Origin: Micromonospora sp. DSM 45708
Lineage (GTDB): Bacteria; Actinomycetota; Actinomycetes; Mycobacteriales; Micromonosporaceae
Assembly: GCF_039566955.1 (NCBI RefSeq)
Contig: NZ_CP154796.1
Span: 5,890,001 to 5,954,000, forward strand
Direction of reading: 5' to 3'
Length of the DNA: 64,000 bases
A program made the translations under genes and the position numbers. Positions within the stretch are counted from its first letter, which is position 1. The number at the start of each line of letters is the position of its first letter. The notes under the pieces are model-generated. The model was given only the letters and a program-made list of their open reading frames with translations, was not told where the DNA came from and searched no databases. Shown piece by piece: positions 1 through 7,347 of this stretch.

Positions 1-1
1 G

Positions 2-742
2 CGCCTGCCAGCCGAGATGCTGCGCGCCCAACTCCCACCGCTCACCTTCTCCACCGGCAACCTGATCATCAGCGGGATCCTGGAGCCCTGCTACGAAGTG
101 GGTGGTGACGCCTTCGACTACGCGGTCAACGGCGACATCGCCCACCTCGCCCTGCTCGACGCCGTCGGGCACGGCTCCGGCGGCGGAATGCGTGCCGTGA
201 TCCTCGCCAGCCTGGCCCTGGCCGCGTATCGCAACGCTCGCCGGGGCGGGTTCGACCTGGTCGAGACGTACCACCACATCGACAGCGCGGTGCGTGAGCA
301 CGACCGGCGCGGGCTGATCACCGGCGTGTTGGCCGAACTCGACCAACGCACCGGCCGGCTGCGCGTCATCTCCGCCGGACACCCGGGCGGGCTGGTGCTC
401 CGCAACGGCAGGGTCGCCACCGTCCTGCCCACCCCCACCGCCCTGCCCGTGGCCCTGGGCGACCGGCGTCCTCCGGTGGTAGTGGAGGAATCCCTCGAAC
501 CCGGCGACGACGTGCTCTTCTACACCGACGGCATCATCGAGGCCCGGTCGGCCGACGGAACGCGGTTCGGCACCGAGCGGCTGGTCGACTTCACCGTCCG
601 GGCCCTGGCCGACGGACTTCCGCTACCAGAGACCGCCCGGCGTCTCGTCCACGCGATCCTCGCCTACCAGGACGACCAACTCCAGGACGACGCCACCGTA
701 CTCATGGTCCGCTTCCTTGAGCCCACGACAGGCCGCGGCTGA
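2..742 (+). CDS. SpoIIE/RsbU-type PP2C serine phosphatase (5' end outside window)
   Basis: Protein phosphatase of the SpoIIE/RsbU class, which dephosphorylates STAS-domain antagonists in partner-switching control of alternative sigma factors. The frame is open from base 2, so the window holds only the C-terminal catalytic domain. The entry motif LPAEMLRAQLPP is followed by the metal-binding Asp motifs GGDAFD and DAVGHG, then SAGHPGGL, TDGIIEAR and the terminal DDATVLMV, all in family order. An upstream sensor region (PAS, GAF or response receiver) is expected but cannot be seen. The neighbours are a STAS protein and an anti-sigma kinase on the opposite strand, convergent with this gene with a 27-bp gap, so all three partner-switch components lie together. 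The catalytic motifs are complete, so I am confident of the family; the regulated sigma factor is unknown. Confidence 0.9.
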   Translation, partial: RLPAEMLRAQLPPLTFSTGNLIISGILEPCYEVGGDAFDYAVNGDIAHLALLDAVGHGSGGGMRAVILASLALAAYRNARRGGFDLVETYHHIDSAVREHDRRGLITGVLAELDQRTGRLRVISAGHPGGLVLRNGRVATVLPTPTALPVALGDRRPPVVVEESLEPGDDVLFYTDGIIEARSADGTRFGTERLVDFTVRALADGLPLPETARRLVHAILAYQDDQLQDDATVLMVRFLEPTTGRG

Positions 743-769
743 CCATCCCACGGCCCCAGCGTCACCCGT

Positions 770-1117
770 TCAGAACGCGGCGGGCGGCGGATCTGCCACC
801 CGGCCGAACAGCCGCGTGAGGCCGGTCATGTCGAGGACCCGGCCAACCTGCCCGGCGGCGTTGACCAGGGAGAGATCCACTCCCCGGTCAGCCGCGTGGT
901 GGTACGCGCCGACCAGGATGCTCAGCACGGTCGAGTCGATGAAGGCCACCCCCGCCAGGTCCACCTCCACCGTCGCGGCCTGGGCGATCGTCTCGTGCAA
1001 CAGGTCGTCGAGACGGTCGGCGCCCGACATGTCGATCTCACCCGACAGCACCACGACACGGCGAGCGGCACCGACGTCGACACGCCATTGCCAGGTCTGC
1101 TCCGAGGCCACGGTCAC
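770..1117 (-). CDS. STAS-domain anti-sigma factor antagonist
   Basis: Small cytoplasmic STAS protein (115 aa), the antagonist partner that sequesters an anti-sigma kinase when unphosphorylated. The core VDLAGVAFIDSTVLSILV is the classical STAS beta-strand/helix with the phosphorylatable serine in IDST. The preceding VVVLSGEIDMSGADRL is the standard strand and first helix. I chose the GTG start at 1117 because it overlaps the stop of the upstream anti-sigma kinase gene (GTGA), which indicates translational coupling; longer in-frame starts would lie inside that gene. It forms a two-gene operon with the kinase and converges on the SpoIIE phosphatase gene that would reactivate it. Confidence 0.88.
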   Translation of the reverse strand: MTVASEQTWQWRVDVGAARRVVVLSGEIDMSGADRLDDLLHETIAQAATVEVDLAGVAFIDSTVLSILVGAYHHAADRGVDLSLVNAAGQVGRVLDMTGLTRLFGRVADPPPAAF

Positions 1118-1578
1118 CGTCCCTCGTTCACGATCGATCGGGTCGGCAGCCGCGCCGTCACCGAGGCGGTCGTACCCTGACCGGAGTTGTCGACCATCAG
1201 TCCATCGGTGAGCTGCTGCGCCAGCCACAGTCCCCGGTGGCCGACCTCCCCCGGCGACGGCAGCGCGACCTCTACCTCACCCAACCCGGGCCCGTCGTCG
1301 CTGACCTGGCAGATCAGCAGGTCAGCGTGCCGCCGCAGACGCACCTCGCCGCTACCCCCGCCATGACGCACCACGTTGGTGACCAACTCGTGCACCGCCA
1401 ACACGAAGTCCTCCAGCCCATGGCCCACCAAACCCGCCGAATGGGCTGCCGCGGCGACCGCGTGTCGCAGCGCGGTCACCCGCGCAGCGCTGATCTCTTC
1501 CGACAACAGCACCGCTTCGTCGGCGCCACGAGCGGTGCGCCACCCGGCACCCACGTCGTCCGTCCCGCCGCTGCCCAT
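1114..1578 (-). CDS. Anti-sigma factor serine kinase (RsbW-like HATPase)
   Basis: ATP-binding anti-sigma regulatory protein, 154 aa, of the GHKL HATPase_c fold. The N-box helix HELVTNVVRHGG, the G1 box VSDDGPGL and the late glycine loop SGQGTTASVT are visible in order, with no histidine phosphorylation domain, as expected for RsbW/SpoIIAB-type kinases. It should bind and inhibit a sigma factor and phosphorylate the STAS partner encoded immediately downstream with a 4-bp overlap. The ATG start gives an N-terminal tail of about 20 residues (MGSGGTDDVG...) before the fold. The cognate sigma factor is not adjacent; the SigB/F-like gene at 22.8 kb is a candidate but there is no direct evidence for it. 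Confidence 0.88.
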   Translation of the reverse strand: MGSGGTDDVGAGWRTARGADEAVLLSEEISAARVTALRHAVAAAAHSAGLVGHGLEDFVLAVHELVTNVVRHGGGSGEVRLRRHADLLICQVSDDGPGLGEVEVALPSPGEVGHRGLWLAQQLTDGLMVDNSGQGTTASVTARLPTRSIVNEGR

Positions 1579-1824
1579 GGTCGGACGCTACACGCCGCCG
1601 ACCCGCCCCGCGCGGGCACCGGCGGCCGACGGCCGCCTCGGACCGCCGGTCACGAACAGCAACATCCCGGCCGACGGCCGGGATGCGAAGAGGTGTGACA
1701 AGCAGGAGTAGGGGCTACCAGGACCGAGCCGGCAACGGGGGACTCTCGCTCTGGCGGGCGGCCGGCTCATCGCCCGGCGACCTCAGCCGAGAGCGGGCCG
1801 GCCGGTCTGCTGCCGCGGCCCACG

Positions 1825-2121
1825 CTACTGCTTCTCGTTCTGCCGCAGGGCTTCCTCGAGCTGGTCTTCCAAGATGATGATCCGGCATGCGGCTTCCAGG
1901 GCGATGCCCTGATCCACCATCTCGCGGGCCCGGGCGGCCAGACGCAACTGGTAGCGGGAGTAGCGGCGGTGCCCGCCGGCCGAGCGGTGCGGGTTGATCA
2001 GTCTGGCCTCGTCCAGGCGGCGCAGGAAGTCCTGCGTGGTGCCGAGCATCTCCGCGGCCTGACCGATGGTGTAGGCCGGAGTGTTCTCGTCGCCGAACAT
2101 GTCATCGGGGTTTTGCCCCAT
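1825..2121 (-). CDS. MerR-family transcriptional regulator
   Basis: A 98-aa DNA-binding protein with only the MerR winged-helix domain and a short coiled tail. YTIGQAAEMLGTTQDFLRRLDEARLINPHRSAGGHRRYS is the diagnostic helix-turn-helix plus wing, ending in the GGHRRYS motif. The C-terminal helix (LEAACRIIILEDQLEEALRQ) would give a short antiparallel dimer coil; no metal-binding cysteines or ligand domain are present. A strong Shine-Dalgarno (GTGGAGGTGAC) precedes the ATG. It resembles small HspR/BldC-like regulators, but its target is unknown. A long GC hairpin lies just upstream of the start. Confidence 0.85.
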   Translation of the reverse strand: MGQNPDDMFGDENTPAYTIGQAAEMLGTTQDFLRRLDEARLINPHRSAGGHRRYSRYQLRLAARAREMVDQGIALEAACRIIILEDQLEEALRQNEKQ

Positions 2122-2137
2122 GTCACCTCCACGTCGA

Positions 2138-2165
2138 GGGCCCCGGCGCTCACGCGCCGGGGCCC
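2138..2165. terminator. Perfect 12-bp GC hairpin
   Basis: GGGCCCCGGCGC and its exact reverse complement are separated by a 4-nt loop (TCAC). It lies 17 bp upstream of the MerR start, so on the minus strand it could insulate the gene from upstream transcription. There is no U-tract on either side, as is common for actinobacterial terminators. It could instead be an attenuator-like structure in the MerR leader. Confidence 0.55.
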
Positions 2166-2913
2166 AGGGTTACGGGTCAGAACACCATCTACCGACAGGA
2201 ACGTCGGCTTGTCGTATCCGCACCAGCCGCTGAAGGCTTCGGGTGCGAGGATCGCATCTGCGTGACCGGAGACCACCTCTCGTTCGATGGAAACTGCGGT
2301 GTCCGCCGAGCCTGGAATGACGGCTACTGGCGGGCGATCCAACGGTGTACGGCCCTCCCTTTCCTCTGCTTCTTCTTGCTCTTGCGGTCGTACGGTCCGC
2401 CGGCGCCGGAACCCACGCGACTTCATGGCCCCGACACGTGCGGCGAACATCAGCTGGAGCCCTGAGCAAACCTTGGCCCCACCTGCGTGCCCCCATCGCG
2501 CATCACACGTTGGGGCTGACGTGCTCCTACTGCCATTCTGGCGAAACTTCTTGCCGTCCGTCGTGACCTCACGGCCGGGCGGCCCGTCTACGTCTTGACG
2601 GATCTTCTCTCTCGACTCGAAGAAGAGTATTCCACACCGCCGAGAGTGTCTAGCCGTTTCAGCCTAGATTCTCTGGTCCGCCGTCGTCAGGGTCACCGGC
2701 GTGCCGCAGCAGGCACGACGAGGTCCGCGCCGACATCGACCCGACACCGGTACCGCCTACCGACCGATCAACAGCGTCGTACGGCCGCGACGCACTCCGG
2801 CCGGCACGCCCGTTGTCCCACGACAGCGAGACCCAGCCCCGCACGTTCTCTCCCCGCCGCGCCACGAGCATCGCGGACACCGATGACGGTCTCCGCTCTC
2901 TACGCTGCTCCCA
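2166..2913. other. Gene-poor stretch before the retron
   Basis: I see no confident gene in these 750 bases. One minus-strand frame (about 2166-2426) reads with protein-like composition, including GHADAILAPEAF and GWCGYDKPTFLSVDG, but its third codon positions are only moderately GC-rich, it runs out of frame into the MerR gene, and I do not recognise it. It may be a gene relic. A purine-rich run near 2355-2385 and lower GC around 2590-2690 could hold the retron promoter, but no clear -35/-10 pair stands out. Confidence 0.4.
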
Positions 2914-3086
2914 TGGCAGCGTGTCCCGAGCTGACCAGGCCGCTCCCCCACGCGGGGTCCGGTCATGGTCTCTCCGGGGCAACCCCGGGGACGCGACACT
3001 CACCTCGGCACCACACCACAGGTGCGTCGGCACGCTCCGCGAGCCTGTGCACCCGCACGACCGGGCATCGTCGGGACACGCTGCCA
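2914..3086 (+). ncRNA. Retron msr-msd non-coding RNA (primer/template)
   Basis: The segment is bounded by a perfect 16-bp inverted repeat, TGGCAGCGTGTCCCGA (2914-2929) and TCGGGACACGCTGCCA (3071-3086), fitting the a1/a2 stem of retron RNAs. The base right after a1 is G2930 within AGC, where the branching guanosine sits in characterised retrons such as Ec86. Inside are a bulged msr-like hairpin (GACC at 2933 pairing GGTC at 2961, with an inner CCCC/GGGG), a second hairpin CCGGGG-CAA-CCCCGG (2974-2988), and a long msd-like hairpin at 3022-3058 (GTGCG/CGCAC, GCAC/GTGC, GCTC-CGC-GAGC). It lies directly upstream of the small gene and the reverse transcriptase on the same strand. The structure is by eye; exact RNA ends and msDNA length are inferred. 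Confidence 0.85.
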
Positions 3087-3103
3087 CCCCTACCGGCCTG
3101 CCC

Positions 3104-3322
3104 GTGACCACCATCCATGCCCTGGCCGCCGCGCTCGCCGACGCGTTCCTCGCCGGCGACGGCTTGCGCCGCGGCGATCTCGTCGACCAGGGTGGGCTCG
3201 TCCTCGGGGTCCGACGGCGATGGCTGTGGCCGGCCGCCGACGCGGTGCTGGGCGCCTACCCGCGCCCACCCACCGACCGGCCGCGCGAGCTGGCCACGTT
3301 CCTGAGCACCCTCGGCCCGTGA
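3104..3322 (+). CDS. Small retron-associated protein (possible detached RT N-terminal domain)
   Basis: A 72-aa protein starting at GTG 3104, 17 nt after the retron a2 repeat, whose stop overlaps the GTG start of the reverse transcriptase by 4 bp (GTGA). That is strong evidence for translational coupling. It is predicted mostly helical: an Ala/Leu-rich helix (HALAAALADAFLAGDG), an Arg/Trp-rich middle (VRRRWLWPAADAVL) and a PRPPTDRPRELATFL tail. From memory it resembles the 70-80-residue N-terminal extension on some myxobacterial-type retron reverse transcriptases, so it may be that domain split into its own gene. Alternatively it is an accessory or effector protein. No toxin, nuclease or membrane signature is visible. 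Confidence 0.7.
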   Translation: MTTIHALAAALADAFLAGDGLRRGDLVDQGGLVLGVRRRWLWPAADAVLGAYPRPPTDRPRELATFLSTLGP

Positions 3323-4344
3323 CGCCGACCCGCACGGTCCGCCGTCCCTGGCACACCCCCGTCATCGACACCGTCGACGACCTGGCCGCAATGCTCGACC
3401 TGAGCATCGAACACCTCGACTGGTACGCCGACCGACGCGCCATGAACCGACGCGCCACCGCCCACCGGCTGCACCACTACCACTACCGGTGGACCGACCA
3501 CGGGCGGCTGATCGAGATACCCAAGTCTCGGCTCCGCGCCCTGCAAGGCCGGCTGCTCGCCGAGGCACTCGGCCCCATCCCGGTCCACTCCGCCGCCCAC
3601 GGCTTCGTACCCGGCCGCTCCGCACACACCTTCGCCGCCGCCCACACCGCGCAGCCGGTCGTCGTCCGGATCGACCTGCTCGCCTTCTTCACCCACATCC
3701 CCGCCACCCGCGTCCACAGACTGTTCCGCACCGCCGGCTACCCCGAACCCGTCGCCCACACCCTCACCGGACTCTGCACCAACCGCACCCCGCACCCCGT
3801 TCTCCGCCGCGCACCCACCGACCTAACGCACCGGGCGGCCCGGCTCACCGCGCTGCGCACCGGCCACCTGCCCCAAGGAGCGCCCACCTCACCCGCACTG
3901 GCCAACCTGCGCGCCTACCGACTCGACCGCCGCCTCACCGGGCTCGCCGATGCCTTCGAGACCACCTACACTCGATACGCCGACGACCTCGCCTTCTCCG
4001 GCGACCTCACCACCCGCCGGATCGACGACCTGATCGCCGTCGTCACCGACATCGCCCGCGACGAGGGCTTCCAAGTCCACCCAGCCAAGACCCGCGTCCG
4101 TAGCCGAGCCGACCGGCAGCTCCTCGCCGGACTCGTCGTCAACCAACACCCCGCCACACCACGGGACGAATACGACCAGCTCCGCGCCATCCTCCACAAC
4201 GCCGCCCGCACGGCCTCGCCGCGCAGAGCCGGACCGGCCACCCCGACTTCGCTCATCGGACGAGTTCTCTGGGTCGGTCATCACCATCCGGCACGCGCAG
4301 CCAAACTCGCCACGCTGCTGGCCCGAGCTCGTGCGGCACCGTAA
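3319..4344 (+). CDS. Retron-type reverse transcriptase
   Basis: RNA-directed DNA polymerase, 341 aa from the GTG at 3319. It should reverse-transcribe the adjacent msr-msd RNA into branched msDNA. Finger/palm motifs run in order: HSAAHGFVPGRSAHTFA (the retron xxAAHGF-type motif before RT2), VVVRIDLLAFFTHI (catalytic Asp), LPQGAPTSPALANL, YTRYADDLAFSG (catalytic YADD), GFQVHPAKTR and LLAGLVVNQ (the retron VTG-LVVN region). The spacing and the lack of group II maturase or DGR features support a retron RT. Length fits the family (about 300-350 aa). The upstream helical module usually expected in longer RTs seems to be the overlapping 72-aa gene. Codons are GC3-rich like the chromosome. Confidence 0.92.
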   Translation: MTPTRTVRRPWHTPVIDTVDDLAAMLDLSIEHLDWYADRRAMNRRATAHRLHHYHYRWTDHGRLIEIPKSRLRALQGRLLAEALGPIPVHSAAHGFVPGRSAHTFAAAHTAQPVVVRIDLLAFFTHIPATRVHRLFRTAGYPEPVAHTLTGLCTNRTPHPVLRRAPTDLTHRAARLTALRTGHLPQGAPTSPALANLRAYRLDRRLTGLADAFETTYTRYADDLAFSGDLTTRRIDDLIAVVTDIARDEGFQVHPAKTRVRSRADRQLLAGLVVNQHPATPRDEYDQLRAILHNAARTASPRRAGPATPTSLIGRVLWVGHHHPARAAKLATLLARARAAP

Positions 4345-4760
4345 ACTGACGCGGCGCGGCAACCTCACGGGATCTCGGCAAGGGACGCATCGCACGACCG
4401 AAGCAGGTCCTGAGCAGGACTTACGCCTGTTCTGCTGATCTTCGGCAAGCGAGCACAGCAATGCCCGTGTGCGACCCACTAATGTGAATACGGAATAGGA
4501 ACCTGCAGGTAGCGAGCCTCTGGGTACAGATAGAGCGTCGCCTTAAGAGCGGCACCGCCGAGGCGTGCATAGTTCGAACCGATGAGCAGCGCGGGTTGGT
4601 GGTCGACGCGGAAAGACCGCGATTGCGTGGGCTCTGGTAGTCGCGGCGTTCGCTCCGTGGGTGGTGCCCGTCCGTCGTCGGGTCGTGGCGGGCAGTTGGG
4701 CAGCGCCCGAGTGCTCACGGTGGTTGTGTGTGACGACGGTGATGGCGGGTACCCGCGCCC
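4345..4760. other. Intergenic region after the retron
   Basis: No complete gene. A 30-bp segment at 4434-4463 (GCTGATCTTCGGCAA...) recurs at 39975-40004 with 26 of 30 bases matching. On the minus strand, about 4479-4620 reads as a protein-like tail (ALLIGSNYARLGGAALKAT..., ending IPYSH and a stop), possibly the remnant of a lost gene, with lower GC than its neighbours. The last 140 bases hold the leader of the glycosyltransferase gene; no clear promoter motif was found. Confidence 0.4.
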
Positions 4761-5948
4761 GTGAACAACGGGTGGCAGGAGCAACCTCATGCTCGGGTCC
4801 CTCCCGGGAAGCGGCCTGCGCCGGGTCGGGCCGGCGACGAGGCACTGCAGCCGGATCGTCGGTGTGGCGGCGGAGGGATTGTCGTGGTGTCGGCCGACAT
4901 CGGCGCGGGCCACGACGCTGCCGCCGCTGAACTGGCTGCCCGGCTCGCCGTCGACGGCGTCGAGGTGCACCACCTCAACTTCTTTGCGTCACTGCCCAAG
5001 CCCCTGCACCGGGTGATCCGCGAGGGCTATCGGGCACTGTTGCGCTGGTGTCCACTCAGCTACGACGCCTTGTTCACGGTCACTGACCGTTCGCCACCGC
5101 TGGTGGCGACGATCAGGTCGGCGTTGCGGCCGGCCCGCCGGCGGATGCTGATGCAAGTGCCTCCGGACGCTGGCCTGGTCGTGTCGACGTTCCCGTTCGC
5201 CAACCAGGTCCTCGGGCCGCTGCGCCATACCGGGCGGCTGGACACACCGGTCGTCACCTATGTCACCGACTTCGTGATCCACCCGACCTGGATGGCGACC
5301 GGCGTGGACACCTACTGCGTCATCCACGAGGCCACCCAGCAGCAGGCCGCGGTTCGAGGCGCACCGGATGTCCGACTCGTCGACCCGCTGGTGCCCGCCC
5401 GGTACCGGCCTCGGACGGAGGCTACCAGACGCGCCGCCCGCGCCCAGTTCGCGCTGCCCGAAAAGGGAAGGCTGGCGCTCATCGTTGCCGGGTCCTGGGG
5501 TGCAGGCGACGTGGCCCGCACCGCCAGCGATGTGCTGGCCGCCGGTTGTGTCACGCCGGTGGTGGTGTGCGGACGCAACGACAGCCTGCGCCGGCGGCTG
5601 GCCGGACTACCCGGCCACGTCATGGGGTGGGTCGACGACATGCCCACCCTCATGCAGGCGGTGGACCTGGTCGTGGAGAACGCCGGTGGCCTCACCTGCC
5701 AGCAGGCCCTGACCGTGGGTCTGCCCACCATCACCTACCGCCCGATTCCCGGCCACGGCCGAGCCAACGCGCAGGTGCTCGCCGACGCCGGCCTGACCAC
5801 CTATGTCCGAAGCCCCACGGACCTGTGCCAGGAGTTGACCCGCGCAGCGGCTCCCACGGTGCCGGCGCTCGCCGGCGCCGCCGACGTGGCCGCGATCGTG
5901 GCCGCGGCCCTCTGGTCCGGGACCGGACCAAACGGGAACTCGCGGTGA
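4761..5948 (+). CDS. MGDG-synthase-like glycosyltransferase
   Basis: GT-B glycosyltransferase of the monogalactosyldiacylglycerol synthase/processive diacylglycerol glucosyltransferase group (about 395 aa from GTG 4761). The N-terminal domain has the family signature SADIGAGHDAAAAEL followed by a membrane-associating region. The C-terminal domain has the nucleotide-sugar motif VENAGGLTCQQAL and YRPIPGHGRANA. It probably transfers a hexose from an NDP-sugar to a lipid acceptor at the inner membrane face. The first 35 residues are low-complexity; a later GTG near the IVVVSADIG strand is an alternative start. The next gene, a membrane transporter, begins 40 bp downstream in the same direction, so the two may be co-transcribed. 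Confidence 0.82.
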   Translation: MNNGWQEQPHARVPPGKRPAPGRAGDEALQPDRRCGGGGIVVVSADIGAGHDAAAAELAARLAVDGVEVHHLNFFASLPKPLHRVIREGYRALLRWCPLSYDALFTVTDRSPPLVATIRSALRPARRRMLMQVPPDAGLVVSTFPFANQVLGPLRHTGRLDTPVVTYVTDFVIHPTWMATGVDTYCVIHEATQQQAAVRGAPDVRLVDPLVPARYRPRTEATRRAARAQFALPEKGRLALIVAGSWGAGDVARTASDVLAAGCVTPVVVCGRNDSLRRRLAGLPGHVMGWVDDMPTLMQAVDLVVENAGGLTCQQALTVGLPTITYRPIPGHGRANAQVLADAGLTTYVRSPTDLCQELTRAAAPTVPALAGAADVAAIVAAALWSGTGPNGNSR

Positions 5949-5988
5949 CGTCCCGGCGCTCACCAGCGCACCACCCCCGCGCCCGACC

Positions 5989-6843
5989 ATGATCCTTTAC
6001 GCGCTGGCCGGGGCCTTCAGCTTCGCGTTGTCCGCCGCGCTGCACCAGCGCGCCGCGACCCGACAACCCCGCTTCGCAGTGCTCGATCCGCGGCTGCTGC
6101 TGCGGCTGTTCCGCAACCGCCTGTGGCTCTCCGGCTGGATCCCGGACACGGCCGGAGTCGTCTTCCAGGTGCTCGCGTTGCGTGTCGGCGCGCTCGCGGT
6201 CGTGCAACCCGTGATGGCCAGCGGGCTGTTCATGGCAGTGCTGATCGAGGCCGTCATCGCCGGCCGGCGCGTCGCGCGCCGGGACCTGCTCGCGGTCGCG
6301 GTGGGCGTGGTGGGCCTGACCGCGTTCCTGCTCCTCGCCGACGTCCACGCCGGCGTGACCCGCCCTGCGCCGACGGCTTGGACGGTTGCCATGAGCTGCG
6401 CGGTAGCGGCCATCGCGGTCTGCGTCGTGGCCGCGCGCCACCGCCATGGCGCTGCGCGGGGCGCGCTGTTGGGCGTAGCCGGCGGCGTCGCGTACAGCTT
6501 CGCGGCGGCGCTGGTCAAGGATCTCGCCAGCGGGCCAGCCGGCTCTCTGCTGGGGGTCGTGGTCAGCTGGCGGGCCGCGGCGCTGGTGGTGGCCGTCGCC
6601 CTCGGGCTGATGGTGAATCAGGCCGCGTTCCAGCACGGTCGCCTCGCCGCGCCCCTGACAGCTCTCACGCTCACCGATCCCGTGGTGAGCGTCCTCGTCG
6701 CCATCACGGTCTTTCGGGAAACCTTCTCCGACGAGCCCATCCGGGTCGTCGGTCTCGTCCTGGCGGCCGTTACGGTCGGTGGCGGGGTGTGGCTCGCCGC
6801 TTCCGCCTGCTCGACCGGAGCCGACGAACACCATCAACGCTGA
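5989..6843 (+). CDS. DMT-superfamily membrane transporter
   Basis: Integral membrane protein of 284 aa with about nine hydrophobic helices, in the EamA/NIPA-like layout of two repeats of helices. The N-terminus ILYALAGAFSFALSAALHQRAA and the pairs LRVGALAVVQPVMASGLF and LTALTLTDPVVSVLVAITVFRE are typical of DMT permeases, where the last helices of each half line a substrate path. Substrate unknown. It follows the lipid glycosyltransferase by 40 bp, so a link to lipid or sugar movement is possible but unproved. The polar C-terminus (STGADEHHQR) ends the gene without a clear terminator. Confidence 0.82.
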   Translation: MILYALAGAFSFALSAALHQRAATRQPRFAVLDPRLLLRLFRNRLWLSGWIPDTAGVVFQVLALRVGALAVVQPVMASGLFMAVLIEAVIAGRRVARRDLLAVAVGVVGLTAFLLLADVHAGVTRPAPTAWTVAMSCAVAAIAVCVVAARHRHGAARGALLGVAGGVAYSFAAALVKDLASGPAGSLLGVVVSWRAAALVVAVALGLMVNQAAFQHGRLAAPLTALTLTDPVVSVLVAITVFRETFSDEPIRVVGLVLAAVTVGGGVWLAASACSTGADEHHQR

Positions 6844-6989
6844 CAACCGTGCGGCGTCGGGGACTCATGTACAGACCTTTGTGCCTCGGTTGGCCGTGAC
6901 CGGCCGCCGAGGCCTGCCCGATCAGGGCTGCGAGGTCCTTCGGCGGATGTAGAGCAGCAATGCTGTGCCAGTGGCGACGGCGATGCCAC

Positions 6990-7175
6990 CGAGGCCGGTT
7001 CCATCGCACCATGACACAGCGGTGAGCTATCAAACGGATGTACTCCAGCGAGTCAGGCCGTCGAAAAGCCCTACCGGCCTGGCTCACGAATACAGCCATC
7101 ACAGGCCCCACACCGCGATCGGCAAGCGCCGCACCCATCACCCGCCTAACCAACCTCCCTGGGCAGTACATCTAG
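6990..7175 (+). pseudogene. Decayed 3' end of an IS481-family transposase
   Basis: Reading across frames gives the conserved C-terminus of an IS481-type DDE transposase: RFHRTMTQR, an in-frame stop, YSSESGRRKALPAWL, a frame change, EYSHHRPHTAIGK, another frame change and APITRLTNLPGQYI before a stop at 7173-7175. These correspond to the family's ERFHRT, LPAWLxxYNHHRPHTAIG and ITRLTNLxGQY motifs in the right order. Only about 60 residues remain, with one nonsense and two frameshift lesions, so the element is long dead. It marks an old insertion between the transporter and mptB. Confidence 0.8.
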
Positions 7176-7347
7176 CTCACGCAACACGCTATTCGTGGTT
7201 TTCGTCCGGTGCGTTCGGGAACGCTACATTCACGGCAGGACGCAGCCGATCCCGTTGACGCGAGAGCCGATGCACAGCGACGGCTCCGTGGTGGGACGGC
7301 AGTCGCGCATGCCCTGTCGAGAGGCACGCCCGGATGAACGGTTGCTG

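Noticed and set aside
717..1211. Plus-strand open frame opposite the STAS gene
   Set aside because: Arg/Thr/Ser-rich antisense shadow of a clear STAS gene; no start signal or family.
2595..3107. Open plus-strand frame of 170 codons covering the retron RNA
   Set aside because: Low-complexity Arg/Thr/Pro/Ser composition, no recognisable domain, and it overlaps the inverted-repeat-bounded RNA.
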